Assembly (NCBI GenBank): GCA_016181275.1
Contig: JACOZQ010000028.1
Location: 1 to 35,370 of the forward strand
DNA length: 35,370 nucleotides
Direction: 5' to 3'
Source: Candidatus Woesearchaeota archaeon
GTDB taxonomy: Archaea > Nanobdellota > Nanobdellia > SCGC-AAA011-G17 > ARS1403
Both the position numbers and the translations under genes were made by a program. The notes below the pieces were generated by a model. The model ran no database searches and was not told the origin of the DNA. It worked only from the letters and a program-made list of their open reading frames with translations. Below are positions 23,361 through 31,696 of the stretch, piece after piece (the stretch's first letter is position 1; each line of letters begins with the position of its first letter).

Positions 23361-24380
23361 ATGAAATTTATTTTGCTTATCTGTATGATTGTATCTTTCT
23401 TAATAGCATTATACATTACTCCGTGGTCGATACGCTATTTGAGAAAGATAAATCTTGTAAGCAGAGACCAAAATAAAAAAGACAGGCCTTTAGTTCCTAT
23501 CTCTGGCGGAATGGCTGTCATGTCTGGGTCGTTCATCGGAATAATGTGTTTTATTTTTTTAAATACTTTTTTCCCAGATGGTGGGATATTGGCATTGAAT
23601 AATCGAGTTTTGATGTTGCTCCTTAGCGGTTTAATTTCAATAATTATGATTACTTTTGTTGGATTTGTTGATGACCTATTAAGGATTAGCAGCGGTCCCC
23701 ATATTGGCTTGAGGCAATGGCAAAAACCCTTATTGACTTTAGCTGCTGCAGTTCCACTTATTGTTGTGAATTCTGGAATTAGTACAATTGCAATTCCTTT
23801 TCTTGGAATAATTGATGCTGGATTAATTTATCCTTTATTGTTTATTCCTATCGGAGTTGTTGGAGCTGCTAATATGGTTAATATGTTAGCTGGTTTTAAT
23901 GGCTTGGAAACCGGATTAGGCATGATAATTACTGGAATGTTGGGAGTTTATGCATACTTTAATATAGAAACCCAATTTTTTTCAGAAAGAGTAGCTGCCG
24001 TTGTTATTTCTGCCATAATATTTTCAGCTTTGCTTGCTTTTTACTTCTTTAACAAATTTCCTGCAAAAATTCTTCCAGGGGATTCTTTGACTTATTTGAT
24101 GGGTGGAGCTTTAGCGAGCATAGCCATAATTGGAAATCTTGAGAAAGCTGCTTTGGTCGCTTCAATTCCTTTTTTCATAGAATTTGCGTTAAAGATGAGG
24201 GGGAAATTTAAGAATCAGAGTTTTGGTTATTATCATAATGGAAATGTAAAATCATTATACAAAGAAATTTATTCTATTCCTCATATTTTAACAAGAACAG
24301 GAAAATTTACTGAAAAACAAGTAGTTTATTTCGTTCTTGGGATAGAATTATTTTTCAGCAGCCTAATATGGATTATATGA
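23361..24380 (+). CDS. GlcNAc-1-phosphate transferase-like (GPT/AglH/MraY family)
   Basis: 339 residues from the ATG at 23361; a GTG at 23349 would add four. About ten TM helices. The family motifs are KKDRPLVPISGGMAV, VGFVDDLLR (Asp104-Asp105, metal site), GAANMVNMLAGFNGLETGLG, FNKFPAKILPGDSLTYLMGG and FGYYHNGN. These match the eukaryote-like dolichol GlcNAc-1-P transferases and archaeal AglH enzymes, which start lipid-linked glycan synthesis by moving sugar-1-P from a UDP-sugar to polyprenyl phosphate. The stop is followed after one base by the flippase gene. Confidence 0.9.
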   Translation: MKFILLICMIVSFLIALYITPWSIRYLRKINLVSRDQNKKDRPLVPISGGMAVMSGSFIGIMCFIFLNTFFPDGGILALNNRVLMLLLSGLISIIMITFVGFVDDLLRISSGPHIGLRQWQKPLLTLAAAVPLIVVNSGISTIAIPFLGIIDAGLIYPLLFIPIGVVGAANMVNMLAGFNGLETGLGMIITGMLGVYAYFNIETQFFSERVAAVVISAIIFSALLAFYFFNKFPAKILPGDSLTYLMGGALASIAIIGNLEKAALVASIPFFIEFALKMRGKFKNQSFGYYHNGNVKSLYKEIYSIPHILTRTGKFTEKQVVYFVLGIELFFSSLIWII

Positions 24381-24381
24381 A

Positions 24382-25659
24382 ATGTTAAGATTAATAAAAT
24401 CTCACTTAAATAAAAATAAGATTTTGCTTAAGGATAATTTGACACTTTTCTTATCCATGCTACTAGCGTTTGTAATTAATTATGTATTCCATTTTTATGT
24501 TGGTAGAACACTCGGACCCGAGGATTACGGAATCTTTGGTGTTTTATTATCTCTAATTTATATAATTGTAATGCCTCTAATGGCTATTCAAACGACCCTT
24601 TCCAGATATGTGGCTGAACTAAACATAAAAAATGAGAAGGAGAAATTATCTTATTTATTTTTAAGATCGCTTAGTAAAGGCGCGGTAATTGGTTTAGTGA
24701 TGAGCCTATTGTTTATTGTTATAAGTCCATTATTATCATCGTTTTTGAAAATTAATATGATAAGTCCATTAATAATTTTAGGAAGCTCGATTGTGTTTGC
24801 TTTTTTAGTTCCGATAGTAAGAGGATTTTTACAGGGGATTCAGAATTTTAAACTTCTTGGTTTGACTTTTATTATCGAAAGTTTTTCTAAAATATTTTTT
24901 GGTATTCCGTTAATATTTTTGGGATTTGGTGTAAATGGAGCAATTACTGGATTTGCGTTGAGCTTCTTACTTCCATTAATTATTTTAGTTTATTTTGTAA
25001 AGAGAATATTTAAAGGAAAAAGAACGAGATTTAACACATCTCAAATATACAAATATTCTTTCCCGGTCCTGATTATGTTACTAGCATTAACTGGTTTATA
25101 TACTTGGGACGTTGTTCTTGTTAAAAGATTTTTTGATCCTGTTGAAGCTGGACAATATGCTGCATTAAGCTTGTTTGGTAAAATAATCTTTTTTGCTACT
25201 TTATCAATAAGTATGGTGATGTTCCCAAAAATACTTGAGCTCAATGCTCAGAATAAAAGGTCTTTATCCTTGCTGTTTAAATCTATACTGATAACTTTGT
25301 TTTTGGGATTGACTGCAAGTTTGACTTATTTTTTAATGCCAGAGTTCATAGTTGCTATGCTCTTTGGAAAAGAATATTTAATTATATCTAATTTGATATG
25401 GATCTTTGGTGTTGTTATGACTATGTTTTCTATTTGCTATTTAATCTCTTATTATAACATTGCCCTTCATAAAATTAAATTCCTCTATTTATTAATATTT
25501 TTTAATTTTTTAGAAATTTTGTTGATAACATTATTTCATAATTCAATAACCCAAATTTTGATAAACTTAATAATTGTTATGGTGCTATTATTTTTAAGTC
25601 TAATCATTTATACTATAAAAAATGTCAGAAATATCAATTATAGTGCCGGCATACAATGA
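24382..25659 (+). CDS. MOP-superfamily polysaccharide flippase (Wzx/AglR-like)
   Basis: 425 residues with about 12 TM helices. It opens LFLSMLLAFVINYVFHFYVG followed by RTLGPEDYGIFGVLLS, the classic Wzx/PST opening, followed by TLSRYVAEL and a second half with YKYSFPVLIMLLALTGLYTW and YAALSLFGKIIFFATLSISM. Members flip lipid-linked glycans across the membrane. The gene directly follows the GPT-like gene and overlaps the next GT2 gene by 38 bases, an unusually long overlap that indicates a tightly co-translated operon. Confidence 0.9.
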   Translation: MLRLIKSHLNKNKILLKDNLTLFLSMLLAFVINYVFHFYVGRTLGPEDYGIFGVLLSLIYIIVMPLMAIQTTLSRYVAELNIKNEKEKLSYLFLRSLSKGAVIGLVMSLLFIVISPLLSSFLKINMISPLIILGSSIVFAFLVPIVRGFLQGIQNFKLLGLTFIIESFSKIFFGIPLIFLGFGVNGAITGFALSFLLPLIILVYFVKRIFKGKRTRFNTSQIYKYSFPVLIMLLALTGLYTWDVVLVKRFFDPVEAGQYAALSLFGKIIFFATLSISMVMFPKILELNAQNKRSLSLLFKSILITLFLGLTASLTYFLMPEFIVAMLFGKEYLIISNLIWIFGVVMTMFSICYLISYYNIALHKIKFLYLLIFFNFLEILLITLFHNSITQILINLIIVMVLLFLSLIIYTIKNVRNINYSAGIQ

Positions 25660-26308
25660 AGGAAAAAGGATAGAGTCTACCTTGAAATCATTGTTTCTAA
25701 CTTTTCCTAAAGAGGAGATTATTGTTGTCTCGAACGGAAGCGTTGACAACACTGTTGAAATATTAAAAAGATGGAAAGAAAAAAACTCCAATCTTAAATA
25801 CCTTGATTTTCCTGAAAAACTTGGGAAGGGCGGAGCAATAATTGAAGGTCTAAAACTTGCTGAGGGTGATTGGGTCGGATTTGTTGATGCAGATGATGCC
25901 TTTGATCTTAGTTATATTAAAAACCCATTAAATAATTTACATGATTATGATTGTTTTATTGCTTCGAAATGGAAAGGCAAAAATATTTTTCAAGTAAATG
26001 AGCCGATGGTTAGAAAAATCTTGAGCAGGGGATGGAATATTTTGGTGTTAATCTTGCTAGATTTGAATTATCATGATACTCAAGCAGGAGCTAAATTCTT
26101 TAAAAATACGGTTAAAGAGAAAATTGGTTATAATTTTATATCAAGTGGATTTGCTTTCGATGTTGAATTGCTTAAAAAAATAGAAAAAAATAATTTTAGA
26201 ATAAAAGAGATATATATTCCAAGCAAATTTGTAGATGGGAGCACCTTTAAATTAAAGCATTGCAAAACCATGTTCAAAGATTTGATAAAGATATGGAGGT
26301 CAAAATAA
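25622..26308 (+). CDS. GT2-family glycosyltransferase (DPM1-like)
   Basis: 228 residues. SEISIIVPAYNEGKRIESTL, EEIIVVSNGSVDNTVEIL, GKGGAIIEGLKLAEGDWVGF and the DxD site FVDADDAFD define a GT-A fold. HDTQAGAKFFK and FISSGFAFDVELLKKI are typical of dolichyl-phosphate mannose/glucose synthases. No TM helices follow. It overlaps the flippase gene by 38 bases and the deacetylase gene by 16. It probably supplies lipid-P-sugar to the GT-C transferases. Confidence 0.85.
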   Translation: MSEISIIVPAYNEGKRIESTLKSLFLTFPKEEIIVVSNGSVDNTVEILKRWKEKNSNLKYLDFPEKLGKGGAIIEGLKLAEGDWVGFVDADDAFDLSYIKNPLNNLHDYDCFIASKWKGKNIFQVNEPMVRKILSRGWNILVLILLDLNYHDTQAGAKFFKNTVKEKIGYNFISSGFAFDVELLKKIEKNNFRIKEIYIPSKFVDGSTFKLKHCKTMFKDLIKIWRSK

Positions 26309-27081
26309 AAACAATATTACTAACATTTGATATAGAAGAATTTGACTTGCCTTTAGAATTCGGTAAGAAGATTTCTGATGAAAAGCAGTTTAATGTTAGT
26401 AAAAATGGAACAGAAATTATTTTAGAACTATTAGAAAGAAATAATATTCAAGCAACATTTTTTATTAGTGCAAAATTTGCAAAACAATATCCTGAGCTAA
26501 TTGAAAGAATATCTACCAACCATGAGATTGGATTGCACTGTCTTGAGCATAAAGATAATTATTCAGAAATGAATGAAAAAGAAGCTTATGAGAGAATTAA
26601 AAAGGGGAAAGAAATAATTGAGAAAATAATTAATAAAAGGATTGTTGGATATAGGGCTCCAAGGTTTCAACCACCGCATTATGAAATTTTAAATAAAGCG
26701 GGGATACTCTATGATAGCTCATTACACCCTACATTTATTCCTGGCAGATATAATAATTTTTTTTCTAAAAGAAAAGTCTTTTTAAAAAATGATGTGAAGG
26801 TCCTACCCCTATCTGTGTCTCCAATTTTAAGATTGCCATTATTTTGGTTGGCTTTTAGAAACCTTCCTTTATTTTATTCGAAATATATAACAAACAGGAA
26901 TAAAGATTATGCATGTTTGGTTTTTCACCCTTGGGAATTTGTGAGTATAGAAAATATTGATTTACCAAAATTAATTAAAAGAAATACTGGAGAGAGATTA
27001 ATAAAAAAATTACAAAAATATATTGATAATTATAATGGGGATAAATTCACAACAATCTCTTCTTACCTTTTTATTTCATAA
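26293..27081 (+). CDS. Polysaccharide deacetylase (NodB-fold)
   Basis: 262 residues from the ATG at 26293, chosen because TLLTFDIEEFD follows soon after; the ATG at 26260 lies deep in the GT2 gene. NodB-fold motifs are TFDIEEFD (motif 1), IQATFFISAKFA, HEIGLHCLEHKD (motif 2, His-x3-His), and GYRAPRFQPPH (motif 3). VFHPWEF closes the fold. The form resembles carbohydrate deacetylases of exopolysaccharide clusters and would remove acetyl groups from HexNAc on the glycan or lipid intermediate. It lacks a signal peptide, so action is likely cytoplasmic. It overlaps the convergent GT-C gene by 19 bases. Confidence 0.85.
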   Translation: MEVKIKTILLTFDIEEFDLPLEFGKKISDEKQFNVSKNGTEIILELLERNNIQATFFISAKFAKQYPELIERISTNHEIGLHCLEHKDNYSEMNEKEAYERIKKGKEIIEKIINKRIVGYRAPRFQPPHYEILNKAGILYDSSLHPTFIPGRYNNFFSKRKVFLKNDVKVLPLSVSPILRLPLFWLAFRNLPLFYSKYITNRNKDYACLVFHPWEFVSIENIDLPKLIKRNTGERLIKKLQKYIDNYNGDKFTTISSYLFIS

Positions 27082-28565
27082 ATAATGAGGATTGGTCTCT
27101 GTTGTGAATCCATATATACTTTGACAGGAAATACTTTATCTGTATTTTTTTCTGGCCATATATATGTCCATTGTGAAGTTTGCTCTAGAAGACTTAAAAC
27201 AATGTACTTAATGTCTTTATGTGTTTCTATGAATTCATCTATTTCATCTTCTTCTGGCCAATAGATTATATCTCTTTCAGCATAATAATTCAATTGTGGC
27301 TGTCCTGCAGCAATTACTTTATCCACGGGATTAGAGTTTTCTTTTATCCACTCTCCAGATTGTTTGAATTGAACATATGATGTGGATTTTAATTTAATAA
27401 TCATTTCAGCAGATTCTATCTGTTTTATAGATGAGGAAATCAGTATGAACAATATTAAAATTATTCCGACAATCCCCAATTTAATATTTATTTTTTTAAA
27501 TTTTAAGTAGAGTGAGAATAAAGCAAATCCTATTATGTAAAAAGCCGCAGAATAAAGATAAATTAAATATCTGTCTTCTGGTAGTTGCCCTGCAAAGAAT
27601 GCAAAATAAATAAAAGGGAATAATGTCCATAATAAAATAAATAACTGCTTTTTTAGCACTTCATTTTTTCTTATAAACCCATATCCAATTATTATATTAA
27701 ATATTATTATTACCAATCCAATAATGAGAAATATGAGAAATATATTTTGAATACCAACCAAAGAACTTTGGAAAACTGTTGGAAGAATTTTTAGATAAGT
27801 GCTGAGATAATTTACAGAGCTATAAAATCCCGCAGATCCAAAGAGGGGTATTTTATTATAAGTTGAATAATACCATATAGAATACGGAATTATTGTTATT
27901 AATGCTATCAAAGATGTAATCCAAAATTTCTTGTTTCTTAAAAAATTTAATTTTTCGGTTAATAGTAAGTAACTTATTAATAGAATTATAAGCAGACCAA
28001 ATGGAAATCTCGTCAGTGTTCCAAGAATCAAAGACAATCCTAGCAACAACAGATAGATTTTTGATTTATCTTTTACATAACCATTCCAAAATAACCAAAC
28101 AGAGATGAGCCATATTGTGGCAGAAGGAATATCAGTCATTATCCTTGCAGAAAAAAATAGGTGTACATAAAAAAACGACATCATAAATGTTGCAATCAAA
28201 GCAATCCACTTATTGAACATTTCTTTTCCTACGAGATAGGTAAATAGTACTCCCACTATCGAGAAGATTAGCATTAAAATTCTGAAGGAAGTTTCCCCCC
28301 CTCCAAGCTTGTATAAAATGGCTAACATAAATGGGAGAAATGGTGGTCTGACAAAATGAAGCTGATACGAGGTTACATTAAATGCCCAGTTTTTAGCTAC
28401 TCCCAAATATTCTGCTTCATCATACCAAACTGCTTGGTTTATTGTTAAATATTTTAATCTTAAAATTAATGCAAATATTAAAATTGCAATTAGAATTAAA
28501 TTTGAATTATTATCCAAAAAATTTAATAATTTATTTTGAAACTCCTTTTTGTTTTCTTCGGTCAT
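27063..28565 (-). CDS. GT-C membrane glycosyltransferase (ArnT/PMT-like)
   Basis: 500 residues with about 11-12 TM helices. After TM1 comes VWYDEAEYLGVAKNWAFN with the acidic catalytic pair Asp49-Glu50 (GT39/GT83-type), then LHFVRPPFLPFMLAILYKLG, FSARIMTDIPSATIWLISVW and LTRFPFGLLIILL. These are hallmarks of PMT_2/ArnT-like enzymes that use polyprenyl-phosphate sugar. The C-terminal ~110 residues form a small external domain (AAGQPQLNYYAERDIIYWPE). The ATG overlaps the TGA of the upstream GT-C gene as ATGA, so the two are coupled. Confidence 0.85.
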   Translation of the reverse strand: MTEENKKEFQNKLLNFLDNNSNLILIAILIFALILRLKYLTINQAVWYDEAEYLGVAKNWAFNVTSYQLHFVRPPFLPFMLAILYKLGGGETSFRILMLIFSIVGVLFTYLVGKEMFNKWIALIATFMMSFFYVHLFFSARIMTDIPSATIWLISVWLFWNGYVKDKSKIYLLLLGLSLILGTLTRFPFGLLIILLISYLLLTEKLNFLRNKKFWITSLIALITIIPYSIWYYSTYNKIPLFGSAGFYSSVNYLSTYLKILPTVFQSSLVGIQNIFLIFLIIGLVIIIFNIIIGYGFIRKNEVLKKQLFILLWTLFPFIYFAFFAGQLPEDRYLIYLYSAAFYIIGFALFSLYLKFKKINIKLGIVGIILILFILISSSIKQIESAEMIIKLKSTSYVQFKQSGEWIKENSNPVDKVIAAGQPQLNYYAERDIIYWPEEDEIDEFIETHKDIKYIVLSLLEQTSQWTYIWPEKNTDKVFPVKVYMDSQQRPILIIYEIKR

Positions 28566-30283
28566 ATCTGCCTCTTGTTTAAATTTTGTAAGTCATAAAT
28601 CCAAACTGCATCAGTTTTTTTTAGTTTTATCGTCTTATTAGGAATAAAATCTTTTCTTAGATTAATTATTAATTCATCTTCTGTCCTAAATTTATTTGGT
28701 CTGATTGCAACATATCTGATTGTCTGATTGTCTGGATGAAAATATTCTATTTTTTCTATTAATGTTGGTCTTCTACCAACTTTATTTGAAAAAAACTGGT
28801 CAAATAAAAACTCTTGAAGGTGCTGATTACGCCTAACATAATAATGGATTATTAACCCCGTTGATAAAAAAGTCTCATTTTCTTTTAATACATCATTAAA
28901 ATAATTTGCTACGTCTTTTTGGGCAAAACCTGCTATATCCGGTGGATCACAACCAACCTCTGAGAAACGACAAAAGATAAAATTACGATTAGAAAAATGA
29001 GGGCTTGAATAGAATGCTATTGAAAAAGAAAATATAATATAAATTATTAAGAATCCTATATTATAAACCCTTATATTTTTAACTCTAAATATCTTGAAAA
29101 TTGAATACTTTTCTGAGAATGCTAAAGACATTAAAAAGATTAATCCGAATAAGAACGCTACTAACACCCTTGGAAAATTTAGAGCCTTCGTTATAATGAT
29201 ACTTAAAATTAAAAATAATAACAGATATAATATAAATTTTTCATTATTATTTCTTTCTTTATTTGCAATTAATTTGAAAAATATCCACAAAGAGAAGATT
29301 ACTAAGATTACATCTAAAATATTCACTAAAAGGAAGAACTCGGATATCATATCAAAGATTTCTGTATTAAATGCTAATGTACTATAAGAAGTTTCTATGG
29401 ACTGGTATTTATTAATAATATTAAAGAAATTTTTTGGATTGAAATAAAAAACTGCTAAGAACACGATGAGATAAGATAAGATTGAATAAACTAAGATATT
29501 TATTAATCTTGAACAATTTATTTCTTCATTTTCTTTAATTCTTTTAACAAACTCTAGATTTAATTTGCTCCCAATCTTTTTTAAGATATCGAAAAATTCT
29601 TTTGAATATTTTTCTAATAAGATGAATACTGCAAATACTATAAACATCCCATTTGGCAATTTTGTTGTGAATGCTAATGCAAAAGACGTGAATGAAACAA
29701 TGAATAATAAAATTTCTTTTCTTGTTTTTTCTGAATTGTAGGCCCACCATAAAAATAGCAAGCCAAGAGCTACAAAGAAATAACCAAATATGTCAACATG
29801 TATCCACCTGCTGAACTTTAGAATTTCTGGATAAAAAGCATAAAATGAAATTGCGAAAATAGAACTATATTTATCTAACAAATTTATTGAGAATAGACAT
29901 ATTGTTAAAAAAAATAATATTGAAAAAAGATACATAGGAAGATGGCAATAAGGAAATGCTTTTATTAGCTCTTCTCCTATTAAAGTTTCTCTCCCGGGAT
30001 AGAACATTGGTTTAACTTCACTTACTTTTGAAAAATCCTCCCCTGAGAGCATGCATCCTGCTGCAATTATAATATTTCCTAAGATTGGTTCTCCCTGTCC
30101 TGCCAATCCAGGATATAATTCATAAGGATAAAAGAATAATAAACCTGTAGGGATTGTGGTCATATCATCATTCCAATATCCTACTAATGAAGCATCATTT
30201 AATCTAATGAAGATTCCTAATGCTATTATTAAGAACAATATAACCATAAGGAATTTATCATACTTAAACTTAGTAAAATCCAT
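28562..30283 (-). CDS. GT-C membrane glycosyltransferase
   Basis: 573 residues from the ATG at 30283; an in-frame TTG at 30358 would add 25. The ATG is preferred because a TATA-like box at 30304-30313 sits 25 bp upstream. About ten TM helices. The first external loop carries SLVGYWNDDMTTIP, with a candidate Asp39-Asp40 catalytic pair, and later FSRWIHVDIFGYFFVALG and TKLPNGMFIVFAVF, as in GT39/PMT_2-like proteins. The C-terminal ~100 residues form an external domain with Cys pairs (FCRFSEVGCDPPD). It is coupled by ATGA to the second GT-C gene. Confidence 0.8.
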   Translation of the reverse strand: MDFTKFKYDKFLMVILFLIIALGIFIRLNDASLVGYWNDDMTTIPTGLLFFYPYELYPGLAGQGEPILGNIIIAAGCMLSGEDFSKVSEVKPMFYPGRETLIGEELIKAFPYCHLPMYLFSILFFLTICLFSINLLDKYSSIFAISFYAFYPEILKFSRWIHVDIFGYFFVALGLLFLWWAYNSEKTRKEILLFIVSFTSFALAFTTKLPNGMFIVFAVFILLEKYSKEFFDILKKIGSKLNLEFVKRIKENEEINCSRLINILVYSILSYLIVFLAVFYFNPKNFFNIINKYQSIETSYSTLAFNTEIFDMISEFFLLVNILDVILVIFSLWIFFKLIANKERNNNEKFILYLLLFLILSIIITKALNFPRVLVAFLFGLIFLMSLAFSEKYSIFKIFRVKNIRVYNIGFLIIYIIFSFSIAFYSSPHFSNRNFIFCRFSEVGCDPPDIAGFAQKDVANYFNDVLKENETFLSTGLIIHYYVRRNQHLQEFLFDQFFSNKVGRRPTLIEKIEYFHPDNQTIRYVAIRPNKFRTEDELIINLRKDFIPNKTIKLKKTDAVWIYDLQNLNKRQI

Positions 30284-30303
30284 AAATTCAAAAAGAAGGT
30301 AAT

Positions 30304-30313
30304 CTTTAAATAG
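30304..30313 (-). promoter_or_regulatory. TATA-like box for GT-C pair
   Basis: CTATTTAAAG on the minus strand is centred 25 bp before the ATG at 30283. It is the basis for preferring that start over the upstream TTG. Confidence 0.45.
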
Positions 30314-30345
30314 GTTTTCAATGGATTTGATTAAATTTGCACTGT

Positions 30346-31113
30346 TTAAATATCCCAAGATTTTATTTTATTAATCGATTCTATTGAATCTTGGAGTTTG
30401 TTACATTCCAAAATTATTTTTTTATTATAATTTTTAGCTTTTAATTTTCTGAAGAAATCTTTAAAATCTATAGAACCTTTTCCAATCTCGAGATGCTGGT
30501 CCATTCTTTTATTATTATCTGTGAGATGAATATGATCTATATTTATTTTCATCAGTTCTTCTGTTTGATTGTAAATTTCTGAATGTGCCAAATCAAAGCA
30601 GAACCCCAGAAATGGAAATTTGCATTTTAAATATCTTATATCATATGGTCTACCCAACAGATAGCAAGGGTAACAATTTTCAATTAAAATTTTTATTTTA
30701 TGATTATGCGCTTTCTTGAGGATTGGGCCGAAATTTTTAGAGAAAGTATCTAAAAAAAAGTTCAATCCAATATTTCTTCTTAAAATTTTGCTTAATCTTA
30801 TATACCCTTTAAAAAATGAACCTCCATGCATAACGATCTCTTTTATATTTGAAGCTATAGCGAAATCAATTTCATTTTCTATTTTTTTTACTTCGCTTAT
30901 ATGATAACCAAAACTTAATAGTGGATGGATTCTAAAGTCAACAGAAGCATGCAGAGAATATTCAAATTGCCCTTTTATACGATCCAACTCATTAATATTG
31001 ATTCTTTCCGGGATTTTATGTAATTCCACAAAATTAATCCTTTCTTGTTTTAGCTTAGAAACAACATCGTCTCTTAAAATATCATCATATCTGCAATTAA
31101 CTCCAAACTTCAT
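30346..31113 (-). CDS. Xylose-isomerase-like TIM-barrel sugar isomerase/epimerase
   Basis: 255 residues. Metal-binding and barrel motifs of the AP-endonuclease-2/sugar phosphate isomerase family are present in order: EYSLHASVDFRIHP, IKEIVMHGGS, KILIENCYPCY (Glu), GFCFDLAHSEI (Asp, His), IDHIHLTDNNKRMDQHLEIG (His) and KIILECN (Glu). It is a cytoplasmic enzyme of this fold; which sugar it acts on cannot be read from the sequence. It is transcribed divergently from the methyltransferase-like gene at 31169 through a shared promoter at 31137-31146. Confidence 0.85.
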   Translation of the reverse strand: MKFGVNCRYDDILRDDVVSKLKQERINFVELHKIPERININELDRIKGQFEYSLHASVDFRIHPLLSFGYHISEVKKIENEIDFAIASNIKEIVMHGGSFFKGYIRLSKILRRNIGLNFFLDTFSKNFGPILKKAHNHKIKILIENCYPCYLLGRPYDIRYLKCKFPFLGFCFDLAHSEIYNQTEELMKINIDHIHLTDNNKRMDQHLEIGKGSIDFKDFFRKLKAKNYNKKIILECNKLQDSIESINKIKSWDI

Positions 31114-31136
31114 GCTGTAATCAATTAAACAATAAT

Positions 31137-31146
31137 CTTAAATAAG
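31137..31146. promoter_or_regulatory. Symmetric bidirectional TATA-like element
   Basis: CTTAAATAAG lies almost exactly between the divergent start codons: 27-28 bp from each (31113 and 31169). Read either way it is TATA-like (CTTAAATAAG / CTTATTTAAG), so one element could serve both leaderless genes. Confidence 0.45.
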
Positions 31147-31168
31147 TTTTCAATCAAAATTAATATTT

Positions 31169-31696
31169 ATGTCTAACAAATTGAATTTGGCATCTGGCGA
31201 ACGCTATATGGAAGGTTATATTAATCTAGATTATAATAAAAATCTAAAGGCGGATATTTATCATGACTTAAATAGATTTCCTTATCCTTTTGAAGATAAT
31301 TACTTTGAGGAAATATATTGTCATCATATCCTGGAGCACGTTGAAGATTTGTTGAAGACCATGGAGGAACTTTGGAGGATATCAAAACCTGCTGGGAAAA
31401 TTTTGATTTTTGGTCCGCATAGTGGTAGCTTTGAAATGCATGTTGATTTAACCCATAAAAGAGGACTGAATACCCAGACTTTTAGAAGATGCTTTCTTCC
31501 AGAAGGGGACACTTGGGGATTCTATACCCGGGCCAAGTTCATGGTCATGAAAGATTACATCAGATTTTATAATTATATGAAACCAATTGAATACATCGTG
31601 AATAAATCCAGAAGATTAAAGAATATCTACGAAAGGCATTTTGCTTATACAATACAAGCTAAGGAAATGAGGATTGTTTTGGAAGTAGTAAAATGA
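31169..31696 (+). CDS. COG4627-like SAM-dependent methyltransferase
   Basis: 175 residues, a compact form. LNLASGERYMEGYINLDYNK is a modified motif I with Asn-Leu-Ala-Ser-Gly, seen in the COG4627 group of predicted methyltransferases found in glycan clusters. ADIYHDLNRFPYPFEDNYFE, CHHILEHVEDLLKTMEELWR and ISKPAGKILIFGPHSG follow. The C-terminal motif carries LTHKRGLNTQTF. The ATGA overlap with the GT4 gene at 31693 couples the two. The substrate is probably a glycan intermediate (inference). Confidence 0.8.
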   Translation: MSNKLNLASGERYMEGYINLDYNKNLKADIYHDLNRFPYPFEDNYFEEIYCHHILEHVEDLLKTMEELWRISKPAGKILIFGPHSGSFEMHVDLTHKRGLNTQTFRRCFLPEGDTWGFYTRAKFMVMKDYIRFYNYMKPIEYIVNKSRRLKNIYERHFAYTIQAKEMRIVLEVVK

